From NCBI GenBank assembly GCA_946406115.1, contig OX291555.1, positions 12,976,001-13,040,000 of the forward strand: a stretch of 64,000 nt of DNA, in the 5' to 3' direction. Under the pieces are notes generated by a model. It was not told the origin of the DNA. It ran no database searches and saw only the letters and a list, made by a program, of their open reading frames with translations. How positions within the stretch are numbered: position 1 is the stretch's first letter; each line of letters starts with the position of its first letter. Positions 1 through 12,400 of the stretch are shown here, piece after piece. The position numbers and the translations under genes are program-made. This stretch comes from Apoda limacodes (Eukaryota; Arthropoda; Insecta; Lepidoptera; Limacodidae).

Positions 1-1445
1 CAGGTTTAAGTACAAAGGGGTGTAAAGCCCAGTCAAGCATGCCATTATAGTGGACACACACGAGACAAATAATATACGATATCCCACATTGTTGTGTCCC
101 ACATGTCCAATTGTCTATTTACACAAATCAATGGAGGTACTGAGGTACACACACGACGATGTTCACTGTGTTTATTTCAAACTTTTATTTTTCAAACAAA
201 AACTGTTAAAGTGTCCCAGAAGGACCAAAATAAAAAAAAAACCCCTAAAATCAATCTTAGTAACTGTAACACTCCAAGTCGAATCCCACCCAAGTCTATA
301 GTTTCTATAGTTAAAGCCGCACATACGCACCGTCGATCTTACATGTGTGTCTGTGTGTGTAAGTAAAGTGCGTGAAGGGCTACAGAACCCGTTTGTGTAC
401 GCAACCCAGGCTGCTAACACAGCTTACGGATTTATTGGATGCACTAAAATTTTATCATACCTACATTGTTTTGATATTATACTATGTATAGTTATTTGCT
501 ATAATGCGGTTAAAATAATATTAACGGCATAAGGGGGCATCCATTAATTACGTGAGGTATTGTTTTGATTATTTGGGAACCCCCTCCAACTTGGTGAAAT
601 TTAGTGAGGTGTGGTATACCTACCGGAAAAGCTAGGGTTCGTTTATGTCTCTTAAGTTTGTAGGCAGGACCAAAAAATCCTTATCAGCGTCATACGAGGT
701 TACTGTTAGGGCACAGCCTACCCTCACCGAGGGGACTTTGGGCCTTTTTTTGTGACGAATGCAGGTTTCCTTACGATTTTTTTTTTTTTACTGAAAAGCC
801 AGTGGTATGAGAAATCAATGTGCTTGAAAAATTAAGAAAAAGGCTCATTGGTACTTGCTGGGATGGAACCTCTGCCACTCAGGGCTCCACGCAAGGTGAA
901 ATCGAAAGCCCTGGACCACAACTGACTTGAACAAAAAGTTACTTATTGCATAGTTAGGACTTAAAAATTATAAAAGAACCCCATACTTTAATATAAGGGT
1001 GATCCCCTGCTGATATGCGTACCAACTATTTTTTTTAAAATAAACACTAAATCAATAAATTGGTTGAAACATTGAGCGTCTTTACTTGTTCTTGAAATCA
1101 AATGCCAAAAAATTTTTGTCTCATATCTTAGCTGCAAATTTTCGGCATTCAACTTCAAGCAGAAAACACTAAGCTTAATGTTCCATGTGCATGCGTAAGT
1201 TTTATTTTATAATGTGTTTTTAAAGGTAGGTGTAGGTTTTTTTGATAAATTCTGAGCCTAAATCACTGTTTCATTGTTTTCGAAGTTAGAATTTTATTGA
1301 CAATGTAAGAAAAGTAAAAAAATGGGTGTGGGGTTGTTCAAGTATTACGTAAGCACTATAGGGGGGGTCTTTGCTTTGCTTATTTTTGATGACATGGGGG
1401 TGAGGGGGGTCTAGATAGTGATTACGTCAACATTAGTTATTTAAG

Positions 1446-1961
1446 GTGCGTTCTATTGACGGAATTGAGAACTATGACATCGCATAGGCATTGAAATCGT
1501 TTAATCATCCACTACTCTTACCTCCCGAGCATGTGCAGCCAATGCGTTGGACAGAATGATCGAATGTGCGCAAAGACATTTCAGATTCAGATTCGACGTC
1601 AAATTTCAGCAGATTTTACGAAGATCTGTGAAGAATTGTGCATCGAAGACTTATAGAGGATGAAATGAAAACAATAAGCAAGTAACGGCGAGCAAAATTG
1701 TGAACAGTTTCAGTTAAAGCTCCGACAAAATAATGATTTTTGGCGCTATTATTGGCGTCATAATGTGTTTTTACCAGGCTATATGGGCTATATATTAACA
1801 GCCTTTCAGAGCTTCTGATGAAGCTTGGACAAATTAAAAACAAAAAAAATGGATGCGCTATCTAATAGTGAATGGCCATATTGTTTGTTTACATTTGGTG
1901 CACAGAATAATTTCAATGCCTATGCGATGTCTAGCTCTCAATGCCATCAATAGAACGCATC
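1446..1961. mobile_element. 516-bp MITE with ~50-bp terminal inverted repeats
   Basis: The left terminus (GCGTTCTATTGACGGAATTG, then CATCGCATAGGCATTGAAAT) is mirrored at 1909-1960. The interior has no credible coding sequence. Arms or body of the same family occur at 13049-13260, 51050-51135 and, inverted, 52130-52450, so it is a multi-copy non-autonomous DNA transposon in this genome. Confidence 0.7.
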
Positions 1962-2084
1962 TATAGTTTATGTTTGAAAACGAAACGCATTTCCGAGGAT
2001 TCCCGCAAATAACGTAAAAGTGTAGGTACTCGCTTAGAACCGAGTGGGGAAATAACCGCGTGCTATAGGGCCTGTTTTTGAAGC

Positions 2085-2190
2085 TTGCAATTTCTCGCAA
2101 ATTTAGCAAATTTCGCAACTGACAGCAGGATAGCAAATAGATTTTTCAACGAAACAGTAAGAGACAGCACGAAAGCAATTGCAATCGTAT
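2085..2190. repeat. Short dispersed repeat, copy 1
   Basis: Shares the order GCAAATTT, GACAGCAGGATAGC, AATAGA, GAGAGCAC/GACAGCAC and ATTGCAATTGCAAT-like segments with 15060-15190. It lies inside the inverted-repeat element at 1330-2738. Class unknown. Confidence 0.45.
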
Positions 2191-2749
2191 CAGCTAAAAA
2201 ATCACGCCCATACACTTGTCCTAATTTCTTCCGTCAATTTATTGTGTCGTTTCGGTACGATAGACGATTACACATATTGTAAGCAAAGCAAGTTAATGTT
2301 TGCGTTACAGTTAATTCAGCAGACATGCAGCATTGAGCAGCAAACATCCAATATCATCGAAAACTTAAAATCATGGATTCGGGTGTCATGGACTAAAGAC
2401 TGTTAATTGGAATTAATATGTTTACCAAAAATTATAAAGAAGTTTGTTTTATTTGTAATATGACTTAAGATTATAATATTTTTACCTTACTCTATGTTGA
2501 ATACAGTGTCAATAAAGTTTGTTTAAATGAATATTATGTAAAACGGAAAACAGAGAATACATTAACAGAAGAAAAACAGAATACCTAGTTGCAGAACTCA
2601 TTAAAAGAAAAATGCATATGCAAAAATGTTTACGTATGCATGGGAGGGGGTGTAAAAGCTTTGCTTACTGTTGCTGACAAGGCGGGTGGGGGGTAAATAA
2701 TTGTAATGAATCTGCTTACGTAATACTTGAATGGCCCCTGTAGGTCAGG

Positions 2750-3820
2750 CAAAATTATTAAGAAAGCTGAAATTTAGATATTTGTAATGCTAATTAAATA
2801 ACCCCTTTATCTTGTCAATTTGGTAGCCATTGTCTTTTAACTACGTAGTGGTAGTTTGCAACACAATGGAATCACCAAAGTCACTCAATGGAAAATCTCA
2901 AGTATTTTTATTGTTCACTTAGTATGAAAAGCACCTATGTAAGTATCTACCTACTTATGATAACTTAGATAGCTATGTAAGGAACTGAGTTAAATTAAAA
3001 CATTCATAAGTTAGTTTGAATCAGCCATTATTTATCTCCTATACATGAGCACAGGACTCACCTTACAGAAAAGAGGGTTGAGCTATAGTCCAACCAGGTG
3101 GCCTAGTGCAAATAAGCAGACATTGTCAAGCTACTTGCCATTTGACTGTCAACACTTCCTGTTATATTATTGTCATTACTACAGCAAAGATCAGAGCAGG
3201 GATACCATGATATGCTACTATGCGGTCACTCATCCATTGACTGACCAAGCCCAATGTTGCTTGGCTTTAACTTTGCATATAATTTCCGATGACAACAAAA
3301 CCTACCGGGCTACAAGCTCACAGTTAATTGTGAGGAATGGAACTCAATTTCTTCCAAACTTATCAAAATAAGTTATGACACTTACTTTTGATTTTAAAAA
3401 TTAAGATTACAACCTATTATTTTAAAATGATGATATTTTTAGGGATCCTTACCCAAACGGCAAATTCTGTGTTTCTGTTTGTCTCGTGAGCTAAGTACCT
3501 ACTTAGAAAAATATTTATAATAAAATATATTTGTGGAAAACAGGCAACAAAGTTGGTGTTGAGACGGTACTGTTGGGAACCTAATCATTGGTTGAATGTG
3601 GTGTATTGTCTATGTATTCATTATCAACAGTTCAATTTGTTTCATTTTGTCAGGATTGGACTTACTTTCTAGTTTTTCTAGACATGAAAAAGGGGTATAT
3701 ATTATTCTGTGCCTAGTCTATGAACTAAACATAGCAAGTACTTATTACTTATAGGACATATAAAGCCACCTTAGTCCAGATACACTGTTCTCATAAGCAG
3801 TCTTGCGAAAATTGGCTCAC
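2750..3820. other. No recognisable gene
   Basis: AT-rich DNA. The open frame at 3045-3371 has no recognisable domain and no splice or repeat support. Nothing else could be supported. Confidence 0.5.
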
Positions 3821-4410
3821 CCCCTGTTCAATGTCAGCTGATATAGGGTCTTCCTCTGACTCTTCATCTTAGTGACAGTGTTTTACTGACGACAAACTAT
3901 CTCCTCCATTTGCTCCTCCTAAAAATTATTCACCACAGCCATATCCCCCTTTCATTTCAAACAACATATTTAATAATTCCTTCTCAATTTTAGAGTCAGA
4001 ATGTGTCCTCTCTCATCTTAAGGACTCAGCTCCTGGGGAAGATAGTATCCTATACTCATTTTACACTCATCTTAGCAAACAATTTCTTCTAAAAATCCTA
4101 ATCAATATCTTTCTCTCTGGTAATATCCCCCCGACCTGGGGAAAAACCCAAATTATATTCTCTATTATGAAACCAGGTTCAGATCCCTCCAAAGCCTCTT
4201 CATATAAACCAATCGCCTTATCAACTTCCCTCTGTAAGGTAATGGAACACCTAATTAAGAACCGCTTGGAGTGGTTTGCTAAATCAAAGGGCCTCTTGGC
4301 CAATAGTCAGTTGTTTCCCTGAAGGAAAAGGTACTATCCACATCCTTAGCCTCCTGACTGCTGAAATCCGATTAGTATTCTCCAAAAATGAAGACCTTGT
4401 GGGTGCGTTT

Positions 4411-4500
4411 CTGGATGTTGCATCAGCCTATGTCCAGCTTACGGTACTCAGGCATCTGGATGTTGCATCAGCCTATGTCCAGCTTCCGGTACTCAGGCAA
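4411..4500 (+). repeat. 45-bp tandem duplication inside the RT palm
   Basis: Two copies starting at 4411 and 4456 differ at only two positions and encode LDVASAYVQL twice in frame. The segment contains the catalytic Asp block (FLDVASAY) of the non-LTR RT, so the duplication itself would inactivate it. Confidence 0.9.
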
Positions 4501-5344
4501 AAAATGCTGCAGCTGAGCATCCCTATGAGACTGGTTCATTTCATCTTTGGCTTGCTTATGAAAAGAATTATAGATGCCATGGTTCCTCCCCCAAAGGTTC
4601 GCTTGGACGGTCTCCCACAAGGCTACGTGTTAAGACCACTACTTTACAGTATTTATACTTATGACCTTGAACAGTCTGTCCAATCGTTTTGCAAAGTTAC
4701 ACAATATGAAAATGATATAGTTATATATTCCTCCCCTCCCAAAATAGATAGTGTATCTTGCCGTTTAAATTCTGCTCTTTTCTACCTTGCAGAATGGTTT
4801 AATACTCATGGCCTTGCCCTTTCTGTTGCTAAAAGCAATGTTGTTATATTTACCAGAAGAAGGTTCTTCCCAAATCTCTCTCTCTATCTCAGGTGTATGG
4901 TGGGGTTCTCATCCATATTGTCAAAAATTGTTGTACAATACTATTGATTGCAGCCATCTTGACTATGCCTCCTTTCTCTCGCAACTATGTAGCAAGGCAG
5001 CACTTGATAAGGTAGACAAAATTCAAGCAAAATGTCTTCGAACAATCTGTGGGGCCATGAAATCTACCCCTTTTAATTCTTTACAAGTGGAGTGTCCCTT
5101 ATTAGATTTGCGAAGACAATATCTATGTTACAGATTTATTTTCAAAACTGTCCAGTTATCCTCACATCCTCTCCTCCCAATTTGAGGCTTTGAATAATAT
5201 TATTCCAACTTGTTCCTATTGGATTTATAAAGAAGCGCCAAACTCACTTAGAAAACTTATTACCAATCTTCAATCCCCTATTGTCCACTCCTTCCTTCTT
5301 CCTCTTTACAAACAGATTTTAATTCCCTAATTTTCCAACCAATA

Positions 5345-6045
5345 CAAGATCAGATACAGATAGAAAAAAATACAACAGAATCTCAAGGGAGCTGAAAGAG
5401 TTAATAAAAGAAAATGTAAACTCGACATTCCAACAAAAAAATATCAAGTCTCTCGGCCTACAAAAAAGACAACTACTCCTTATGGAAAATAACTAAAAAC
5501 TTCAAAAGCATATCCCACCAATAAGAAAATCTTCTACCAATCCCTGGGCCTTCCAAGCGAGAAAGCTGAACTTATTGCAGAACATCTTCATGCTGCATTA
5601 ACTCCAAACCAGTCGTCCATGGAGGACTTTGAGAAAGAAGTAGATGAAATTGTTAATAGTGACCAACAACTATCCCCACCACTTGTGCCAGTCACCCCAA
5701 GAGAACTTTTACGCTTCTTTTACTAATAAGCTTCTGGTCTATAAAACTGTCATAAAGCCTATTTGGACCTACGGAATAGAACTTTGGAGCTCTGCAAGCA
5801 ACTCCAACGTTGAGATCCTTCAAAGATTCCAGACTAACGCTTTAAGAACTATCTCCAGCGCCCACTGGTTTGTGGGAAATGTGGAAATACATGTCAAGGA
5901 AGAAGTCAGCAACAATAGTAAGAGATACAAAGAAAGACTAAGGTCACACATAAATGAATTGGCATAAAGCCTATTAAACACAAATGAAAATATAACATGC
6001 CTGAAAAGATGGCAAATACTGGACCTAGACCAAAGATTATAAATT
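5345..6045 (+). pseudogene. Internally deleted Jockey-clade remnant nested in the I-like element
   Basis: The 5' part encodes an RT-upstream linker (RKKYNRISRELKELIKEN..YSLWKITKNF). At about 5710 it jumps to the C-terminal end of a Jockey-type ORF2 (LLVYKTVIKPIWTYGIELWS, EILQRFQTNALRTI, ERLRSHINELA), ending near CLKRWQILDL. The RT core is missing, so an internal deletion has occurred. The host element resumes afterwards with its RNase H domain. Confidence 0.75.
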
Positions 6046-6999
6046 CTGACAACCTATCTGGTGTCACTGAAGTTTGAAGGTGATCTGGAGGCTAATATCC
6101 TGAACCCATGCTTAAAGCAACATTTTAAGAACTGGCTAACTATTTTCAAGGATTCCTCTAGTGACAGCTGTGTTGGGTCAGATGTTTAGATTCCCAAGTA
6201 CAAAATAGTTCTTAGTTTTAAGTGCCCTCCTGAGTCAACAGTATTTACAGGTGAATCTATAGCACTTTTAGAGGCTGTCACTTATATAGAGATTCACCAA
6301 CTTAATGAAACCCTAGTCGTCTCCGATTCTAAAACTTGTCTTCAAGCAATATTAGCGAATCAGTTCAAATGTAAGTTTCTCTCTCCTATTTGTAAATTAA
6401 AAAAGTTTTATACAAATGTTACATCCAGGGAATTAACCAATCAAGTAGCTCTTGCATGGATTCCTGGCCATAATGGGATTGAAGAAAATGAAATGGCAGA
6501 TCATTGGGCCAAAGAACTGCACAATCAGGGATAACAAGTTGATACAAAATCCTATCCTCGGACCTACAGTGTATGCCTAAACAGCAAATGTTATTGAATT
6601 GGGAACAAGTCTGGAATCAATCTAGAAATTTAAAAGGCAAATATTGTGGCCAAGTTCAAACATCAAGCCCTACAAACCCTTGGTTTCTTAGGTTCCGAAA
6701 TTGCAACAAATCTGTTACATCCACTATCTGTCATTTGCGCTTTGGACATGCTTGTACCCCAGCATTTTTGGCAAAAATCAGAGTTAGAAATAATTGACTT
6801 TGTGAAAGTGGCCTGGTAGAAGGCACAATCGATCACATCCTTTGCTCCTGTCCTAAATGTCCCTACTCATTATATGATGTCCTTCCTTCAGACCAACCCC
6901 TCCAGTTAATATTCAATCCCTATTAGCTATTAGCTTAGCCTATTTGCTAGATATATTTAAAATATTCAATATCAAATTATAACCTATCTTCTCTTAATA

Positions 7000-8070
7000 A
7001 CAATAAATTCTATGTTTGTGTTGTATCAATGTTGTGTTGTATATTTTTGTTGTAGGTGGTAGTCCTGTATTTGGTGGAAACTCATTTAAGAGGAAATAAA
7101 TATTCAGAAACATATCTCCTTAATACTGACTAGGTATATATTTTTAATATGTATCTCCCTCAACACTGACACTGGCAAAATTAATGTCAGAGAAGCCATA
7201 CAGATAATAATAAATAATCAAACTATAATATTGTACATAATAGTAGGTATGAAATATTTAATAAAATTTCAAACTGAACCTTAGGGTATATGAACGCAAT
7301 ATCATATTTTCATACTTTACATTGTTTTAACTTACACAACAGACTGTCAAACAGATATTGAAGTAACAATTCTGAATAAACAATTTTTCACATAGACAGC
7401 GGAGACATTGCTTTTGCTTACTGCACCTTTTTTTCTGTCAGACCTACCCTTTAACAGAATGAGTCACAAAGCTGAAATTTAAAGATTTTGTGCAGAATGC
7501 AGACCCAAAACTGAATATTAAATCAGGAAAGGTCCCACATAGAAAAAGGATCTGAATTCTTGTAGGGTTTTATGTGTTGTCATCATTAGGTTCAAATATA
7601 TGTATATATAAGTATATAATCAGTCTATTCATAATTGGCATCTATCTCATCTAATCTCAATCTTCACAACAAAGGAATTTGAAATTTCATGTTATATATG
7701 AGTACCATGCTTACTGAATATAAAAAATAAATACTAAAGACTCATAATTTTCTGGTTTTTTATTTATTTACATGCACTTTAGGCCCTGTGCTGGTTGGAG
7801 CTCAAAAAGAATCAGTGTTTTAATTTTAACCCTATGGTACTTCAACACAGCTCATTGTCAGTACAGTCAAAGTTAATGAACTTTTATTTATATATATGTA
7901 CAAACTGTTATGCAAGATGTATGGGGCAAACCTGCTAAAATGTTATTTTCATATATCAAAAATGTATTCAAAAGGGAAAAAATCTCAGGGTTACAAGGTA
8001 CTTTGGGCAGTTTAGAGCAGCCTTAATGATGGTGACATACGAAATGAATACTTTTTACAATTGTGCTAGG
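7000..8070. other. AT-rich, no gene seen
   Basis: No ORF, splice-linked exon or repeat family could be supported. Simple TATA/TATG tracts occur near 7600. Confidence 0.5.
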
Positions 8071-8074
8071 GCTA

Positions 8075-8290
8075 TGTTCCCCGAGTAATTATTGCTCGGT
8101 AAAGTCGAAAAATCAACCCGTTCTGGAACAAGCGTTTGACAGTTAATTTTCACACTGACAGGAGTGATTTTCAACCTTTTCTATGGCAGTGTAAAAAATT
8201 CAACTTCACAGTTGGAAAATTACTCTACCCCGGGCATCCCAAAACCACTTTTTTAACTTCCTCGTTGCGATTTGGAACACACCCTAGGTA
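8075..8290. mobile_element. MITE, copy 1 of a ~220-bp family
   Basis: Almost identical over about 190 bp to 22970-23215 (GGTAAAGT-GAAAAAT-AACCCGTTCTGGAACAAG, ACACTGACAGGAGTGATTTTCA, CCCCGGGC-TCCC). The left edge ATGTTCC and the right edge GATTTGGAACRCACCCTA suggest terminal inverted repeats. Confidence 0.6.
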
Positions 8291-8334
8291 GGTATATCTC
8301 AGACATTTTATGTGTTTTAGTTAAAATTCAGGTT

Positions 8335-8737
8335 AAATATATTTACTTATTGGGCACAAACTATTTTTGCATAACAAATGTCTTATACAATAAAGAAGCA
8401 TCTCCTAACACACAAATGAAATGCAAAAATCGGCAGAAACAATATTTTTTTTGTATGGTTTTTTTTTGTATAGATTTTTTGAAAACATTTTACTTTGCAG
8501 ATATTTTAAACACAGCCCTCTGTGAGCCACCCTTGCTCCTCTGCCCTCCACTCGGAAAAAGAAACAACACCAAACCTAACCTAATCTAGCACCAGTATTT
8601 CAGTATAGACATTTTATTTTGAATTTTTTTTATTGTAAAACTATTCTTAGCCGCATATTTTTGTATTTCATTTGTGTATAAGGAGATGATTGAGATTTAA
8701 AAGCAAAAGTAGCTTGTGCCCAATAAGTAACTATTTA
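8335..8737. mobile_element. ~400-bp foldback/MITE with ~100-bp imperfect arms
   Basis: The left arm 8337-8430 (TTACTTATTGGGCACAA, ACACAAATGAAAT) is mirrored in 8640-8737 (TTGTGCCCAATAAGTAA, ATTTCATTTGTGTAT). The open frame 8272-8589 lies across it and is not considered coding. Confidence 0.6.
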
Positions 8738-9084
8738 CCGAATTCAGTTTCAATTACAAAAAAAAATAGTATCTTAATGTCAATAGTTTTACCAAAAAAG
8801 ACAAAGTTTGTGACATCACCACTTTAGCCAGCACCTACTCTACTGAGACAAAGAGTCTGCAGCTGATGCTAAGTTAATTAAGAGCTGGCTGAATGGAGTA
8901 TGCCTTGCCATAGTAATTGGTGATGTCACACATCCAATTATCCACTGTGTATGCAGTGCACATACTCAGTGACAAAGGTGAATATTGCAACTGTAAAAGA
9001 ACATATTGACTTAAGTTTATTACCATGATAGAGTGAAAATAATCTGACTCTTTTGTTTAATAAACTTGATTACTTATAGAAATT

Positions 9085-9315
9085 ATTATTTATGACAAAT
9101 ATTTTTGGACATTACAAACAGCACCCTCTGGCTCCAAGGTAAGCAAAGTTTGTGTTATGGATACTAGACAACGGATACAAACACACACACAAATACATAT
9201 CATATCATACATAGATACACCCACACTCAAGACAAACATAAATGTTTGTCCAGTATGGAAATCAAACCCACACCCTCTGCACAGCAGCCGGCCACACTGC
9301 TAACTAGGCTGTGAG
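9085..9315 (-). repeat. tRNA-derived SINE, copy 1
   Basis: On the minus strand a tRNA-like head (GTGTGGGTTTGATTTCC, a decayed B box) is followed by ACAAACATTTATGTTTGTCTTGAGT and a tail with GGGGCCAGA-like sequence ending ATGTCCAAAAATATTT. The same order is found at 54740-54995 with a perfect B box. Confidence 0.75.
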
Positions 9316-9319
9316 GGAG

Positions 9320-10149
9320 CCTCAGTTAGTGAGGAGACTAAGTTAAGCTTATAGAGAAAAACTTAAAATATTATTTGAATTTAACGTTTTTTGTAAACTG
9401 TTAGTTAGATAAAATTGCAAAAAGTCTGACAGCTGGCAGAACAATAATTTTAGGAAGAAAATATATTTATATATAGTAAAAGAACAACCCCTGTGAAAGA
9501 CACTTTGCTCGTGCATGGCTCTAAGGATAACCTAACTTTCTTCAGCTAAGTTTAAAATATGAATTGAATTTTAATTATCCAAAAAATCATAAAAAAGGGG
9601 TCCTCTTGGCTGCACTGTACTTTATCAGCTATTTTTTTTCGACTTCATATTTTTTTTGGGAATAGAATCTACAAAGTTTTATCTTGCGGAACTTTATAGT
9701 TTTCGAGAAATAAAATATCGAAAATTCAGTGTCGTAGGATAACTTTGCTTTTACCACACATAATAAAAGAACAACGAAAGTAATAGTGCATACAAGAATA
9801 CCGCGTTTACATAATTTATATTTTTTTTGTAATATCTTTAAACATTACATGGTAATAATAGCCATAAATGTAATATTTCAGTAATTTAGATAATACTATA
9901 TTATTATGTATGCACATTGCACATATATAAATATTTCGTTCATTTCATATCTTTTTTTTTTTCGTGGATAGAACATGGATAAAAGTATTTTGATCAAAAA
10001 TGCTTGAATGGACTACTATATTAATCGAATCTTGTTTTTATTATATAGTTATAATATAAACTTTTAAAACCAGAAAATAAGAGAGCTCTTTTTCATTATG
10101 TATAATCAAAACTTAACAACAACAATTTCTAAGCGTTTAGTCAACCGTA
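9320..10149. other. No gene seen
   Basis: AT-rich DNA with poly-T tracts near 9630 and 9950. Nothing further supported. Confidence 0.4.
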
Positions 10150-10600
10150 GTACTTATTTAGTGTAGTCAGGGCGACCCACTTGCGAACATGAAAACTATA
10201 ACGCAAAGCCAAGCGGAGCCCATGAAAACTAGCGCGCGAAGCCGAGCGGAGCTTGCCGCGGTAGCGGCCGGCAAGCGCCAGGATCAACTGTACTTATTTA
10301 GTGTAGTCAGGGCGACCCACTTGCGAACATGAAATCTATAGCGCAAAGCCAAGCGGAGCACATAAAAACAAGCGCGCGAAGCCGAGCGGAGCGTGCCGCG
10401 GTAGCGGCCGGCGAGCGCCAGGATCAACTGTACTTATTTAGTGTAGTCAGAACGACCCACTTGCGAACATGAAACCTATAGCGCAAAGCCAAGCGGAGCA
10501 CATGAAAACAAGCGCGCGAAGCCGAGCGGAGCGTGCCGCGGCAGCGGCCGGCGAGCGCCAGGACCAACTGTACTTATTTAGTGAAGTCAGGGCGACCCAT
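10150..10600. repeat. 140-bp minisatellite, three full units and a 30-bp fourth start
   Basis: Units start at 10150, 10290, 10430 and 10570, giving an exact 140-bp period. Each unit opens GTACTTATTTAGTGTAGTCA and has a GC-rich second half with two AAGCC-AGCGGAGC sub-repeats and TGCCGCGG-AGCGGCCGGC. It stands out sharply from the AT-rich surroundings. Inverted relatives occur at 55490-55760. Confidence 0.9.
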
Positions 10601-10604
10601 TATC

Positions 10605-12100
10605 ATTCATCGTAAATTTAAACAATCGATAGAAATGAATTTTCGATGATTCTAAGGAATTACTCAAAAGACTTGTATCCATTGTCAACAATATAAAAAA
10701 AAAATAGTTTAATTTTTTTTATTTATTACTGTTTGGTTTTGTTTGATTTTAATTTATTTAAAAACAACTTTGTTCATTTTACTTATTTTTTGGAATTTAT
10801 GTGTTTGTTTAAGATTATAAACACGTAGGAAGTGTTAAACTGTTTGTAAAAAAGCTACTACTATGTAAAATTTAGTAGTAAGTGATACAAAACTTTAAAT
10901 TATAAAAGTTATTTTTCCATCAGTATTTGTTTATAATTTTTTAACAAAAATCGCTAATTTTTCGTTTTTTGCGCTTTTCCTAACTCAAGTGACGTAAAAA
11001 CAATACAATGAGTATGTTTTTTCCTGTCCCAAAAAAATATTACTATTTAAAGTCAATGCCTTTTAATGTACAGTGCTTCCGTCCTCTTCCATACAGTTTC
11101 CATGTTTGATACTTTTCTCGTTATGTAAATGCCACTTTTGATACCAATGCTAAATGAATTGAAAATAAGTATTCTTTATCCCAAAACAAATGCACCCATA
11201 ATGTGTTCAACTTTTCCCCCTGCACCCTTTCCCACCTATTAATTTGAAAGTACAATTTAACAGGAAAGGTATTATTTATTTATTTTTTAAATTTAATATT
11301 GTATTCTTAGGAATGAAGTTATATTCCGGGTTTAAAAGTTTCATCCTAGATCAAAGGATGATTGAAAAAAGAAACATTTCTGGTAATGTAGGTATACAAA
11401 GTTGCAAAAGATTTTTTGAGTATAACATAAGTACTACTGAGTATAAGAAGAAACTTTCAACTCTAAGAAGGACTTTTATCTGGCTCTAACGAACGTCGAA
11501 GTACGAAAGCAGAAGAGAGACAATGTGTCATAATAACAAAAGTTGGAAATTATTTTTACTATTCACATACCTAAATCTAATGCACACCACTGTTAAAACA
11601 AGAGTAATATCGAAATAAACATTTCATTATACTATTCAGTACTTACCGTATTCAAGTCAACATAAATCCAAAACAAACGTAAATGTTAAATTATTTTTGA
11701 AAAACAAGGCACAAAACACAGACCACTTCAATAAGTTATAATCACAACTAACTTATGACACTTAAAACACTGCAAAGCACTAGCACTCAGCACTTTAAAC
11801 AGAAAACCAGCACAGAAAGCTATTTAAAATATTTATAGGCACTGTATATCACGATTAACTAAATTACACGTCCATCAACCTAGAAAAAGTTCGGCCATTT
11901 TAAAAGTATTGCCATATTCATAACGCAATGACCATATAACATTTTCGATAAATCTACTAGAGCAAAACTCAAATTCTGCTATATGGGTCTGTGCGTTTTG
12001 GGATGAAGAATCATTATTTTCCGTTGCAGCATCAAATGTGGAAATTTTTTATCATGAAACGAACCCAGTCATAATTTGACGGACACTATTAGGGCGTTCC
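10605..12100. other. No gene seen
   Basis: AT-rich. The 81-codon frame at 11244-11489 has no recognised domain. Nothing further supported. Confidence 0.4.
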
Positions 12101-12119
12101 ATCTAACTACTTATTAGTA

Positions 12120-12400
12120 GCTGAATTGTTAGTAGTTTGGTTTTTATTTGCTTTTGGTAGCAAAATCATGGCAAAATCTAATGTTGGCTTTAACGTTTTA
12201 TCTAAGCGGTTTTACTACGAAATGTTTCTGCCAAAAACCTATGTCGGAAGGTGATTTTACGCTACTTTTTGACAGCAGTCAAATGAGTTTCGTTAAAACA
12301 ATAATAGCACCGCTGAAATTATCAGCTGCGCTTAGACGAAACGGCTATTTAACAAAAGTTTGGATGGATGAATGTTTGTTACTCAATAACTAGTCTCGGA
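12120..12400. repeat. Dispersed repeat, uninterrupted copy
   Basis: Homologous to 53145-53335 plus 53960-54000 (GGTAGCAAAATCAT-GCAAAATCTA, CCAAAAAC, CTGAAATTATCAGCTG). In the 53-kb copy a non-LTR element splits the repeat at the position corresponding to about 12317, so this copy shows the empty site. The open frame at 12148-12393 follows the repeat and is not considered a gene. Confidence 0.65.

Larger units (their letters stand above)
1330..2738. mobile_element. Element bounded by inverted repeats containing TTCAAGTATTACGTAAGC
   Basis: A left arm at 1330-1354 (GGGG-T-GTTCAAGTATTACGTAAGC) and a right arm at 2714-2738 (its inverse, ending GGCCCC) are near-identical inverted repeats about 1.4 kb apart. 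G-rich tracts flank both arms internally. The element contains no transposase and encloses the 516-bp MITE at 1446-1961. A related but weaker start (GGGGGCATCCATTAATTACGTGA) occurs at 534, which may be an older copy. Confidence 0.5.
3840..6990 (+). pseudogene. Decayed RNase H-bearing non-LTR retrotransposon (I-like), with nested insertion
   Basis: Pieces of reverse transcriptase and RNase H read in order on the plus strand but in several frames. Recognisable RT blocks: PGEDSILYSF, KPGSDPSKASSYKPIALS, CKVMEHLIKNRLEWF, GAFLDVASAY, DGLPQG and LSVAKSNVV. The active-site block reads QYENDIVIY where YADD is expected. A thumb-like region GVWWGSHPY..HLDYASF follows in another frame. After a nested Jockey remnant (about 5345-6045) the RNase H domain appears: GESIALLEAV, VVSDSKTCLQA, LAWIPGHNGIEENEMADHWA. 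Multiple stops, frameshifts and a 45-bp internal duplication make it non-functional. The I-group placement rests on the RNase H domain. Confidence 0.8.

Noticed and set aside
50..532. Three short overlapping ORFs at the left edge
   Set aside because: No domain, no consistent frame and low-complexity content; no support for a gene.
8272..8589. 105-codon plus-strand ORF
   Set aside because: It lies across two inverted-repeat elements and has no recognisable domain.
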